Of a stretch of DNA of 6,800 nucleotides, positions 1 to 5,332 are shown piece after piece. The stretch lies in assembly GCA_012727625.1 (NCBI GenBank), contig JAAYGP010000036.1, forward strand, positions 1 through 6,800, given 5' to 3'. The stretch's first letter is position 1, and the number at the start of each line of letters is the position of its first letter. Under the pieces are notes generated by a model. It made no database searches, had not been told where the DNA came from, and was given only the letters and a program-made list of their open reading frames with translations. The position numbers and the translations under genes were made by a program. This DNA comes from Clostridiaceae bacterium. GTDB lineage: Bacteria; Bacillota; Clostridia; DSM-8532.

Positions 1-2
1 GG

Positions 3-152
3 TTTTGTCTTATTGGTATGTGCTTTAAAGGAAACTTAAAAGAATTTAAGAAGATGATGCAACAAAAAAGCCCGAATCAGCAGATGGGCAATAATTATTT
101 ACCATCCCCTCCACAAAGATTCCTCCATGCTATCAGGTATGTAATACAATAA
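3..152 (+). CDS. Possible C-terminal end of an unidentified protein (partial, open at left edge)
   Basis: One plus-strand frame stays open from the window edge for 49 codons to a TAA at 150-152. The other two plus frames stop within the first 40 bases. The readable tail begins with a short hydrophobic stretch (FCLIGMCF), followed by a lysine-rich segment (KGNLKEFKKMMQQK), a Gln/Asn/Pro-rich linker and the end LHAIRYVIQ. That could be the end of a membrane segment followed by a cytoplasmic tail. I do not recognise the family, and 49 open codons can occur by chance. A hairpin with a minus-strand T-run lies inside the frame at 64-89, which counts slightly against coding. Treat it as hypothetical. 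Confidence 0.3.
   Translation, partial: FCLIGMCFKGNLKEFKKMMQQKSPNQQMGNNYLPSPPQRFLHAIRYVIQ
64..89 (-). terminator. Weak candidate intrinsic terminator, minus strand
   Basis: Read on the minus strand, GCCC-ATC, loop TGCT, GAT, a two-base bulge and GGGC form a 7-bp interrupted stem followed directly by six T. The form suits an intrinsic terminator, but no convincing minus-strand gene lies upstream. The only candidate is a 22-codon frame (46-114) that overlaps the hairpin. It may simply be chance structure inside the open frame at 3-152. Confidence 0.25.
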
Positions 153-274
153 AATCCTTGCTGCCACAATTTTTGCAACAGCTCAGATTAGTATTCATTT
201 GTTATTATTTTAACATACTACGTTCATTTATTCAACTATTTAACGAATTTTTGCTTTTATTTCTGTATGAAAGG

Positions 275-311
275 TTACTGTTCACGGATTTTGGCAGAAT
301 CTGAATCAGGT
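275..311 (+). repeat. Dispersed repeat, copy 1 (partner at 3651-3689)
   Basis: The 11-mer TTACTGTTCAC (275-285) is followed by GGAT and a 22-base core (290-311). The core matches the reverse complement of 3668-3689 at 21 of 22 positions. Both copies have the identical 11-mer on the plus strand just left of the core, while the cores point in opposite directions. It lies in non-coding sequence and carries no frame of its own. I infer a degraded small mobile or palindromic element. Confidence 0.7.
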
Positions 312-312
312 A

Positions 313-351
313 GACAGTTAGACTGACTTTTTCAGTTGATCCCGAACTGTC
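313..351. repeat. Nested hairpin next to the repeat copy
   Basis: An outer perfect 7-bp stem, GACAGTT (313-319) with AACTGTC (345-351), encloses an inner perfect 5-bp stem, ACTGA (322-326) with TCAGT (332-336), closing a CTTTT loop. It starts two bases after the repeat core, so it may belong to the same element. It lacks the terminal T-run of a terminator. Confidence 0.4.
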
Positions 352-470
352 ACATCTCGATCACGTTCTCTTTTTCGTTTTGAAATATTTTAATAGCTGC
401 GGTTATATTAGTGCGTATATTTTTGGTAAGATTGCAGATTATATCTTTATGCCGGCATATTTAAAATTAG

Positions 471-477
471 AAGGAGG
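471..477 (+). promoter_or_regulatory. Strong ribosome binding site of the interrupted coat gene
   Basis: AAGGAGG lies eight bases before the ATG at 486, which is close to ideal. Its intact state fixes the start and shows that translation initiation has been kept although the frame meets a UGA at codon 25. Confidence 0.85.
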
Positions 478-485
478 TTTTTTCA

Positions 486-746
486 ATGAACGTTAATATG
501 CAAAGCCAGAACCAGCCTAATCAGAATCAGCAAAAAGCCATGCTGTCTGCGAAAAACTGAACTATAATTGATGATCAGCTGAGCAAGGAAGCATTAAACT
601 TCAAAAAAATGAACATGTATTCAAATGCCTGCAATGATCAGCAATTAAAAGCAATATGCCAGAAAGCTGCTCAAATGCACAAAAAACACTTTGATTCACT
701 TTATAATTATCTGCATTCTCATAACAAACCGGCTCAAATGCAATAA
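486..746 (+). pseudogene. Small spore coat-like protein interrupted by an in-frame UGA
   Basis: An ATG behind an AAGGAGG site opens a frame of 86 codons plus a TAA at 744-746, broken once by TGA at 558-560 (codon 25). Past the TGA the reading stays protein-like: DDQLSKEALNFKK, then SNACNDQQLKAICQKAAQ, then HFDSLYNYLHSH. From memory, this resembles the short ferritin-like helical proteins that accompany CotF in Clostridia (pattern DQL..E....KK, then QLK..C...A..H). The N-terminus is Gln/Asn-rich, as in its neighbour. The stop position is usually hydrophobic or aromatic in such proteins, so a single change from TTA, TTG or TGG would explain it. The intact CotF gene follows after 24 bases and is probably cotranscribed. 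The only in-frame downstream ATGs (609, 615) lack a ribosome binding site. Nonsense mutation, readthrough and sequencing error all remain possible. Confidence 0.7.
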
Positions 747-770
747 AAGATATATGAAAGGAGATATGCT

Positions 771-1052
771 ATGCAAACCAATCAGAAACTAAGCGAACAG
801 GATATGATGACGGATGCTTTGAATACTGAAAAGCTATCAATTACATCATATGGATCCTATTTGGCAGAAGCAACATGTCCTCAGTTAAGACAGGAAATCA
901 AGCAGATAATAGCAGAAAATCAACAGGTGCAATATGAAATTTATGACACGATGAGACAAAGAGGCTGGTATCAATCAAAAAGTGCTGAAATGAATGAATT
1001 GCAACAGACTGTGCAAAAGCTCGGACAATTAAAGCAAGGTATCGGCGGATAA
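771..1052 (+). CDS. CotF-family spore coat protein
   Basis: The 93-residue protein fits the Coat_F family (PF07875), whose members are small helical proteins deposited in the coat of the endospore. After a Gln-rich start, LSEQDMMTDALNTEKLSIT (residues 7-25) forms a first helix. A second (about 37-62) leads into the family-typical MRQRGWY (61-67) and a final helix (about 70-88). It is a single-domain version, well short of the roughly 160-residue Bacillus CotF. No signal peptide or membrane segment is present, which suits synthesis in the mother cell. The ATG is set by AAAGGAG at 757-763, seven bases upstream. It lies 24 bases after the interrupted coat gene, probably in one sporulation transcript that ends at the terminator at 1117-1144. 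The family call is firm, but the place in the coat layers is unknown. Confidence 0.88.
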   Translation: MQTNQKLSEQDMMTDALNTEKLSITSYGSYLAEATCPQLRQEIKQIIAENQQVQYEIYDTMRQRGWYQSKSAEMNELQQTVQKLGQLKQGIGG

Positions 1053-1116
1053 GTATACTTTAAATCCCAGCCTGAAAAATACACTGTTTATTGTAAGAAA
1101 CGCTGTTAAATTGCAT

Positions 1117-1144
1117 AAAAGCCCGGAGGTTTCTCCTGGCTTTT
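1117..1144. terminator. Bidirectional intrinsic terminator between convergent genes
   Basis: Two 12-base arms, AAAAGCCCGGAG (1117-1128) and CTCCTGGCTTTT (1133-1144), pair with one mismatch around a GTTT loop. A T-rich run follows on the plus strand (to about 1151), and the arms themselves give T-runs on both strands. It sits between the CotF stop (1052) and the regulator stop (1154), so it can end both transcripts. Confidence 0.88.
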
Positions 1145-1153
1145 TATTTTTGA

Positions 1154-1888
1154 CTACTTTTTATAGTTTTCAAACAAAAGCCTGCATTTGTCTGCTCTGT
1201 ACTTTGATACAATATACTCAACAGGTTGTCCGCTTTTTGAATAAAGCACATTATTTACTTTTATCAAAGCCTGACCTGGCTGCAACTGCAACAAACCGGC
1301 ATCAGTCTGATCTGTGTAAATAACCTCAAGAGAACTTTTGGAACTGCATGGAACCAAGGGGTATTTTCCTCTTAATATTTCAAAGGATGGTTTTTTATTG
1401 TTAATATCTTCGATTATTTCAGGAAAAAGGCTTAATGGTATATAAGAAGTATTAACTGAGAAAACCTCATCATTACGGGTATTTATATATGTAATACATG
1501 CAAATTCAGATTTTATATTAAAAACATCCTTTAAATTGGCAAATTCATCAGCGGTTACTGTTTTAACAGATGTTATATTCTTTTTTTCCGGTTCAAGACT
1601 ATCAAGAATAGAATCTGTAAAACCATTGTAATCTTTAATGTTTATAGTTGATTTTCTCTTTGATACAAAAGTGCCTTTTCCTTTCAGTTTATACAGCTGG
1701 CCATTGTTTGTTAATTCATTTATTGCCTGTCTGACGGTCGGGCGGCTTATGCCATATTTCTCACACAAATCCTGTACTGAAGGGATTTTGGAATCTTCAG
1801 GAAAAACACCGGATTCAATTTTTTCAAGAATTATGTTTTTCAGCTGACAATACAATGGAACAGTGCTGTACCTGTTTATTGCTGCCAC
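1154..1888 (-). CDS. GntR-family (HutC/UTRA type) transcriptional regulator
   Basis: A 244-residue cytoplasmic DNA-binding regulator. Residues about 9-76 form the GntR winged helix-turn-helix: PLYCQLKNII, the IPSVQDLCEKYGISRPTVRQ segment (35-54) with the recognition helix, then the wing KLKGKGTFVS (68-77). Residues about 95-238 look like a UTRA effector domain, including FSVNTSYIPLSLFPEI (143-158) and the closing strands around GQPVEYIVSKYRAD (220-233). UTRA regulators bind small ligands, often sugars or related metabolites; the ligand here cannot be read from sequence. The start is GTG, placed by AGGGGG (1897-1902) eight bases upstream. Two overlapping ATGs just before it are in another frame that stops at once. 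The gene follows purB in the same direction with a 165-bp gap holding its own promoter. Copies of a shared motif at both promoters suggest that it represses itself and purB (inference). Confidence 0.9.
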   Translation of the reverse strand: MAAINRYSTVPLYCQLKNIILEKIESGVFPEDSKIPSVQDLCEKYGISRPTVRQAINELTNNGQLYKLKGKGTFVSKRKSTINIKDYNGFTDSILDSLEPEKKNITSVKTVTADEFANLKDVFNIKSEFACITYINTRNDEVFSVNTSYIPLSLFPEIIEDINNKKPSFEILRGKYPLVPCSSKSSLEVIYTDQTDAGLLQLQPGQALIKVNNVLYSKSGQPVEYIVSKYRADKCRLLFENYKK

Positions 1889-1911
1889 ATCATTTACCCC
1901 CTATCACATAT

Positions 1912-1927
1912 ATTTAAATACATTATA
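1912..1927 (-). promoter_or_regulatory. Candidate operator, copy 2, in the regulator leader
   Basis: This 16-base stretch matches the site at the purB start point (3541-3556) at 14 of 16 positions. It lies 24 bases downstream, in the direction of transcription, from copy 1 (1936-1951). The AT-rich background lowers its weight on its own. Confidence 0.4.
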
Positions 1928-1935
1928 TTGTTATT

Positions 1936-1951
1936 ATGTTAATACGTTATT
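1936..1951 (-). promoter_or_regulatory. Candidate operator, copy 1, at the regulator start point
   Basis: On the plus strand ATGTTAATACGTTATT matches the purB site ATGTTAATACATTATA at 14 of 16 positions, including 14 of the first 15. It begins just after the regulator's -10 box and covers the expected start point, where a repressor would block initiation. The core TAAT-NN-RTTA is nearly palindromic, as expected for a dimeric GntR protein. Confidence 0.5.
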
Positions 1952-1953
1952 AC

Positions 1954-1982
1954 ATCATATCAGGTCAGACTGAATTATTCAA
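1954..1982 (-). promoter_or_regulatory. Sigma-A promoter of the GntR regulator
   Basis: On the minus strand, TTGAAT (1977-1982) and TATGAT (1954-1959) match the -35 and -10 consensus at 4/6 and 5/6 with a 17-base spacer. The start point would fall near 1947, giving a leader of about 58 bases. Confidence 0.65.
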
Positions 1983-1987
1983 TAGTG

Positions 1988-2007
1988 AAATTCAGATTAC
2001 TGAATTT
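1988..2007. other. Short perfect hairpin between purB and the regulator
   Basis: AAATTCAG (1988-1995) pairs perfectly with CTGAATTT (2000-2007) around a four-base loop. It follows the purB stop by 47 bases and lies just upstream of the regulator's -35 box. There is no T-run after it on the minus strand, so it is a poor intrinsic terminator. Some purB transcripts may read through into the regulator. Confidence 0.4.
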
Positions 2008-2053
2008 TGATGAATAAACTCCTGTAATGCGAACTGATACTATGTTCCCTATT

Positions 2054-3484
2054 CTACACGTTTAAATCAATATGCATCTCACAAATAGGATTATTTTCCA
2101 ATAAAGGCTTTACGCAGTCAGCAAGAAATTCTTCTACCTGTTTACTGCTTCTTCCTGTATATAGAGTTGGATCCAAAACTTTATGCAGTTCATTCAGGTC
2201 CATGTTAAACATTGGATCGTTGGAAATTCTTTCAAGAAGATCGTTTGGAAGACCTTTTTCTTTTACGTTTTTAGCCGAAGCCATGGAATGGACACGGATG
2301 CGCTCGTGAAGCTCCTGTCTGTCCCCTCCCTGTTTTACCGCTGCCATTAAAATATCCTCTGTCGCCATAAAGGGAAGCTCTTCCATAATTCGTTTTTTAA
2401 TAACCTGGGGATAGACTACCATCCCATCTGCAATATTCATATAGATGTTTAAAATTGAGTCAACAGCGAGAAAACTCTCCGGAATGCTTATACGGCGGTT
2501 TGCAGAGTCGTCAAGGGTTCTTTCAAGCCATTGGGTTGATGCTGTAATAGCCGGATTCAAAGCGTTAACTATCACATATCTGGCCAGTGAAGAAATCCTT
2601 TCGCTTCTCATGGGATTTCTTTTATAAGCCATTGCGGATGAACCTATCTGATTTTTTTCAAAAGGTTCTTCAATTTCCTTAAGATTTTGAAGAAGCCTTA
2701 AATCATTACTGAATTTATAAGCACTTTGCGCAATACTGCTAAGCACATTCAATATACGAGTATCCTGCTTCCTGGAATAAGTCTGACCTGAAACGGGCTG
2801 CACTTTCTTAAAACCAAGCTTTTGCGCGATTAACGCTTCAAGCTTTTTAACCTTTTCATGATCACCGTCGAAAAGCTTGAGAAAACTTGCCTGAGTGCCT
2901 GTTGTTCCTTTATTCCCAAGCAAATATAAATGATCAAGAACAAAATCAATCTCTTCTATGTCGAACATTAAATCCTGAATCCAAAGACATGCCCTTTTTC
3001 CAACAGTAACAAGCTGTGCGGGTTGAAAATGGGTAAAACCCAACGTCGGCAGATTTTTATATTTTTCAGCAAAGGAAGCAAGCTTATGTATAATGTTAAG
3101 GACCTTAACCCGTATTAAGTTCAATGCTTTTGAAAAAATGATTATATCGGTATTGTCACATACATAGCAGGATGTTGCGCCAAGATGGATTATTCCTTTG
3201 GCCTTTTCACATTGAATCCCATATGCGCGAACATGCGCCATAACGTCATGACGTGTTTCCTTTTCAATTCTTTCAGCGTCTTTATAATTTATATCATCCT
3301 GGTATTTTTTCAACTCAGATATTTGTTCGCTTGTAATGGGGAGCCCAAGTTCCATTTCAGCTTCTGCAAGAGCTATCCATAACTTGCGCCATGTTTTGAA
3401 TTTTGTATCCGGTGAAAAAAGAAGCCGCATTTCCTCACTTGCATATCTTGTGTTCAATGGGCTCTCATAAGAATTTTTTTGCAA
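2054..3484 (-). CDS. purB: Adenylosuccinate lyase
   Basis: This enzyme cleaves SAICAR to AICAR plus fumarate and adenylosuccinate to AMP plus fumarate, so it serves both IMP synthesis and the AMP branch in the cytoplasm. It belongs to the fumarase/aspartase superfamily. From the TTG start proposed here it has 476 residues. Visible motifs, in that numbering, are TRHDVMAHV (from 77, with the family's conserved His79), GFTHFQPAQ (from 149, catalytic His152) and the signature GSSAMAYKRNP (from 281, on the flexible loop with the catalytic Ser). The overall pattern resembles the longer type that includes human ADSL rather than the roughly 430-residue Bacillus type. An ATG five codons upstream (3497-3499) overlaps the GGAGG site and is unlikely to be used. 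The gene stands apart from other purine genes in this window. A motif shared with the downstream GntR regulator lies at its start point. Confidence 0.95.
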   Translation of the reverse strand: MQKNSYESPLNTRYASEEMRLLFSPDTKFKTWRKLWIALAEAEMELGLPITSEQISELKKYQDDINYKDAERIEKETRHDVMAHVRAYGIQCEKAKGIIHLGATSCYVCDNTDIIIFSKALNLIRVKVLNIIHKLASFAEKYKNLPTLGFTHFQPAQLVTVGKRACLWIQDLMFDIEEIDFVLDHLYLLGNKGTTGTQASFLKLFDGDHEKVKKLEALIAQKLGFKKVQPVSGQTYSRKQDTRILNVLSSIAQSAYKFSNDLRLLQNLKEIEEPFEKNQIGSSAMAYKRNPMRSERISSLARYVIVNALNPAITASTQWLERTLDDSANRRISIPESFLAVDSILNIYMNIADGMVVYPQVIKKRIMEELPFMATEDILMAAVKQGGDRQELHERIRVHSMASAKNVKEKGLPNDLLERISNDPMFNMDLNELHKVLDPTLYTGRSSKQVEEFLADCVKPLLENNPICEMHIDLNV

Positions 3485-3492
3485 GATTGATT

Positions 3493-3497
3493 CCTCC
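3493..3497 (-). promoter_or_regulatory. Ribosome binding site that sets the purB start at TTG
   Basis: GGAGG on the minus strand lies eight bases before TTG (3482-3484). The upstream ATG (3497-3499) shares a base with this GGAGG and has no ribosome binding site of its own. The TTG start is therefore preferred, shortening the protein by five residues. Confidence 0.8.
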
Positions 3498-3540
3498 ATA
3501 ATAATATAATGCTTCAGTTATATGTTGTAAATACGACAGG

Positions 3541-3556
3541 ATGTTAATACATTATA
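3541..3556 (-). promoter_or_regulatory. Candidate GntR operator at the purB start point
   Basis: The plus-strand sequence ATGTTAATACATTATA has a perfect gapped palindrome, TAAT-AC-ATTA. It overlaps the purB -10 box and expected start point. It matches 1936-1951 and 1912-1927 at 14 of 16 positions each. That the neighbouring GntR protein binds it is inference. Confidence 0.5.
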
Positions 3557-3579
3557 TTTATGATTGCTCATGATATCAT
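3551..3579 (-). promoter_or_regulatory. Sigma-A promoter of purB
   Basis: On the minus strand, a perfect TATAAT (3551-3556) is preceded after 17 bases by ATGATA (3574-3579, 4/6 to the -35 consensus). The start point would fall near 3544, leaving a leader of about 60 bases, too short for a purine riboswitch. The -35 box is part of the perfect palindrome ATGATATCAT (3570-3579). Confidence 0.6.
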
Positions 3580-3650
3580 ATATTATATAATTTTTTCTCT
3601 GAAAAATCCTGATATATATTTTCTTTATTTTTCACAAAAAATTTATGAAA

Positions 3651-3689
3651 TTACTGTTCACACCCTGACCTGATTCAGGTTCTGCCAAA
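3651..3689 (-). repeat. Dispersed repeat, copy 2 (partner at 275-311)
   Basis: TTACTGTTCAC (3651-3661) is followed by a six-base gap and a core (3668-3689) that is the reverse complement of the core at 290-311 with one mismatch. The core starts with the perfect odd palindrome ACCTGA-T-TCAGGT (3668-3680), a plausible pivot for the inverted arrangement. It lies upstream of the purB promoter and encodes nothing visible. Confidence 0.7.
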
Positions 3690-3718
3690 GCCGTCCCGGA
3701 TATTGAGCAATAACGGCT
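3689..3718. repeat. Small stem-loop between the repeat and the MITE-like element
   Basis: AGCCGT (3689-3694) pairs perfectly with ACGGCT (3713-3718). Inside, TATTG (3701-3705) can pair with CAATA (3708-3712), leaving CCCGGA as a one-sided bulge. The segment 3699-3712 repeats at 3741-3754 in the MITE-like arm with one mismatch. Confidence 0.4.
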
Positions 3719-3729
3719 ACTTTTACAGG

Positions 3730-3864
3730 TTCTGTTAAGAGATATTGTGCAATAGAAAGAAACTCTGACGGAATGAAGCTTAGAGATGTATAAAGGGCTT
3801 TAACCTGCCAGCTCTTGCAATGAAGCTCTTGTTTCCACTATTACACAATATCTGCATAACAGAA
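3730..3864. mobile_element. MITE-like non-coding element with terminal inverted repeats
   Basis: The left arm (3730-3755, 26 bases) and right arm (3838-3864, 27 bases) are inverted copies matching at about 24 of 27 positions with one gap. They begin TTCTGTTA and share the run AGATATTGTG. The 82-base interior carries two copies of AATGAAGCT (3772-3780, 3819-3827) and no plausible protein. The size, long inverted ends and position in a spacer fit a miniature inverted-repeat transposable element mobilised by a transposase elsewhere. No clear target-site duplication is visible. An alternative is a structured RNA, since either strand could fold into one long hairpin. Confidence 0.6.
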
Positions 3865-3879
3865 TCAATAAACAAAATT

Positions 3880-3903
3880 AAATATGCTCCAAAGAGCATA
3901 TTT
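3880..3903 (-). terminator. Intrinsic terminator of the aminotransferase gene
   Basis: A perfect 10-bp stem, AAATATGCTC (3880-3889) with GAGCATATTT (3894-3903), has a four-base loop. It starts 49 bases after the aminotransferase stop on the minus strand and is followed there by AATTTTGTTT. The plus-strand side has a longer T-run (3901-3906), so it could work both ways, but no plus-strand gene precedes it. Confidence 0.75.
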
Positions 3904-3952
3904 TTTGCGATAAAATTATCCTGTTTCTTTTTTCACGAATATGAAGCCGGCC

Positions 3953-5209
3953 TTATAAGATCTTACGCAGAGTTACCAGCTCAACGCATGTGCAAAATAT
4001 CTCCATCGCCATTTTAAGCTCAGCTAATGGCGGATAAGATGGAGCAATCCGTATATTCTTATCATCCGGATCAATTCCATAAGGATATGTGGCACCTGCT
4101 GCCGTAAAGGATACTCCTGCTTCCCTGGCCCTGGCAACCAATTCCTTCGCGCATCCCTTTTGTGTGTTAAAACTTATGAAATAACCGCCTTTAGGACGTG
4201 TCCAGCTTGCAATATTGAGATTTCCTAGATTTCTATCCAGAATATCCAACACAGCCTCAAACTTAGGTCTTAAAAGCTCCGCATGCTTTTTCATATGAGC
4301 CTTTATGCCGTTAAGATCTTTGAAAAACCGAACATGAAGCAATTGATTTATCTTATTTGGTCCTATTGTTTGCGCAGCCAGTTGCTTTTTTATATATTCC
4401 ATGTTTCCCCTGCTTGCAGCCATGGCGGCAACACCGGCTCCGGCAAAGGAGATTTTTGAGGTTGATGTAAACATAAACACTCTGTCCGGATTTCCGGCTT
4501 TTTTGCATTCATCCAGAATGTTTAGAAGTTTATTTTCTTCATATAAATGGTGAACAACATATGCATTGTCCCAGAATATGCGGAAATCTTCAGCTTTTGT
4601 TTTCATTTTCGCAAAGCGTTTCACAACTTCATCGGAATATATTACTCCGGTTGGATTGCTGTACATGGGAGTACACCAAATACCTTTAACAGATTCATCC
4701 TCACCGGCTATAGCTTCAACCACGTCCATATCGGGACCGTCATCATTCATAGGTATTGTTATCATTTCTATCTTAAATAACTCGCAAATGAAAAAGTGCC
4801 TGTCATATCCCGGACTCGGGCACAGGAATTTAACCTTTTTAAGCTTACTCCATGGCGTATTGCCCATAATACCGTGATTAAAGGACCTTGCAATTGCATC
4901 ATACATCATTTTAAGACTTGAACCGTCACCAGCAATAACTTCATCGGGTGAAACGCCAAGAATTTCCGCGAAAAGCCTTTTCATTTCAATAAGACCATCA
5001 ACTACACCATAATTTCTGCAGTCAATTCCGCCTTCGGCTGTAAGGTCGGAAACATTATCAAAAATACCATTTGATAAGGAGAGCTGTTCATCTGAAGGCT
5101 TTCCTCTTGACATATCAAGCTTTAAATTCAGCTCTTTAAAACCATTATATTTTTTTTCAATATCCAGTCTGCGTCGGAGCAGCTGTTCCCTGCTAAACCC
5201 TTCATACAT
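3953..5209 (-). CDS. PLP-dependent aminotransferase, class Ic aspartate aminotransferase type
   Basis: This 418-residue cytoplasmic fold-type I enzyme moves an amino group between an amino acid and a 2-oxo acid using pyridoxal phosphate. Landmarks in order are DMSRGKPSD (32-40) near the N-terminus, the phosphate-binding loop GDGSS (95-99), YSNPTG with Asn185, FWDNAY with Asp214 contacting the cofactor pyridine, TSTSK with the Schiff-base Lys252, and NIRIAPSYP with carboxylate-binding Arg387. The pattern fits the PF12897 family, which includes the Corynebacterium AspT-type aspartate aminotransferases. Aspartate/2-oxoglutarate is the best guess for substrates but is not proven. Despite the PF12897 name Aminotran_MocR, no GntR DNA-binding domain is attached. 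The ATG is set by GGGGG (5220-5224) ten bases upstream. It has its own promoter candidate and a strong terminator, so it is probably monocistronic. Confidence 0.88.
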   Translation of the reverse strand: MYEGFSREQLLRRRLDIEKKYNGFKELNLKLDMSRGKPSDEQLSLSNGIFDNVSDLTAEGGIDCRNYGVVDGLIEMKRLFAEILGVSPDEVIAGDGSSLKMMYDAIARSFNHGIMGNTPWSKLKKVKFLCPSPGYDRHFFICELFKIEMITIPMNDDGPDMDVVEAIAGEDESVKGIWCTPMYSNPTGVIYSDEVVKRFAKMKTKAEDFRIFWDNAYVVHHLYEENKLLNILDECKKAGNPDRVFMFTSTSKISFAGAGVAAMAASRGNMEYIKKQLAAQTIGPNKINQLLHVRFFKDLNGIKAHMKKHAELLRPKFEAVLDILDRNLGNLNIASWTRPKGGYFISFNTQKGCAKELVARAREAGVSFTAAGATYPYGIDPDDKNIRIAPSYPPLAELKMAMEIFCTCVELVTLRKIL

Positions 5210-5303
5210 ATATATTATTCCCCCGGTAATATTAAAATAAATACATAAATGTTTTATGTAACCTTAATTTACTGTTTATCTTATTGGATAATAGTTCTTA
5301 TAT

Positions 5304-5332
5304 ATAGTAATACTTTTATTTGCATAATGCAA
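5304..5332 (-). promoter_or_regulatory. Candidate promoter of the aminotransferase, with a palindrome over the -35 box
   Basis: On the minus strand, TTGCAT (5327-5332) and TACTAT (5304-5309) are separated by 17 bases. They match the consensus at 3/6 and 4/6. The -35 box is half of a perfect 13-bp palindrome, TTGCAT-N-ATGCAA (5320-5332), a possible operator. A leader of nearly 90 bases follows. Confidence 0.4.

Larger units (their letters stand above)
153..485. other. AT-rich spacer upstream of the spore coat cluster
   Basis: No coding frame is convincing here on either strand. The spacer holds a repeat copy (275-311), a nested hairpin (313-351) and the leader of the coat genes. A sporulation promoter is expected because coat genes are normally read by sigma-E or sigma-K. 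I cannot assign one with confidence: the best CATA-like box (CATATTTA at 456-463) is too close to the ribosome binding site, and CGTATATTT at 414-422 is only a loose match. Confidence 0.6.

Noticed and set aside
456..464. Sigma-E/K -10 box CATATTTAA before the coat cluster
   Set aside because: Transcription would start at or inside the ribosome binding site at 471, and the box deviates from CATANNNTA.
558..600. UGA at codon 25 as selenocysteine
   Set aside because: No convincing SECIS-type stem-loop follows the UGA, and coat proteins are not a selenoprotein family.
1111..1323. Plus-strand open frame of 70 codons overlapping the regulator gene
   Set aside because: It begins inside the terminator hairpin, has no ribosome binding site and runs antisense to a clear GntR gene. 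The other plus-strand frames inside 1638-6454 are likewise shadows of the minus-strand genes.
2054..3484. Argininosuccinate lyase or fumarase instead of adenylosuccinate lyase
   Set aside because: The TRHDVMAHV segment and GSSAMAYKRNP loop are those of adenylosuccinate lyase; fumarase and argininosuccinate lyase carry different versions of the loop signature.
3485..3660. Purine or other riboswitch before purB
   Set aside because: The predicted leader is only about 60 AT-rich bases, with no aptamer-like set of stems and no terminator hairpin.
3953..5209. MocR-type regulator
   Set aside because: MocR proteins need an N-terminal GntR winged helix. This protein starts straight into the aminotransferase fold.
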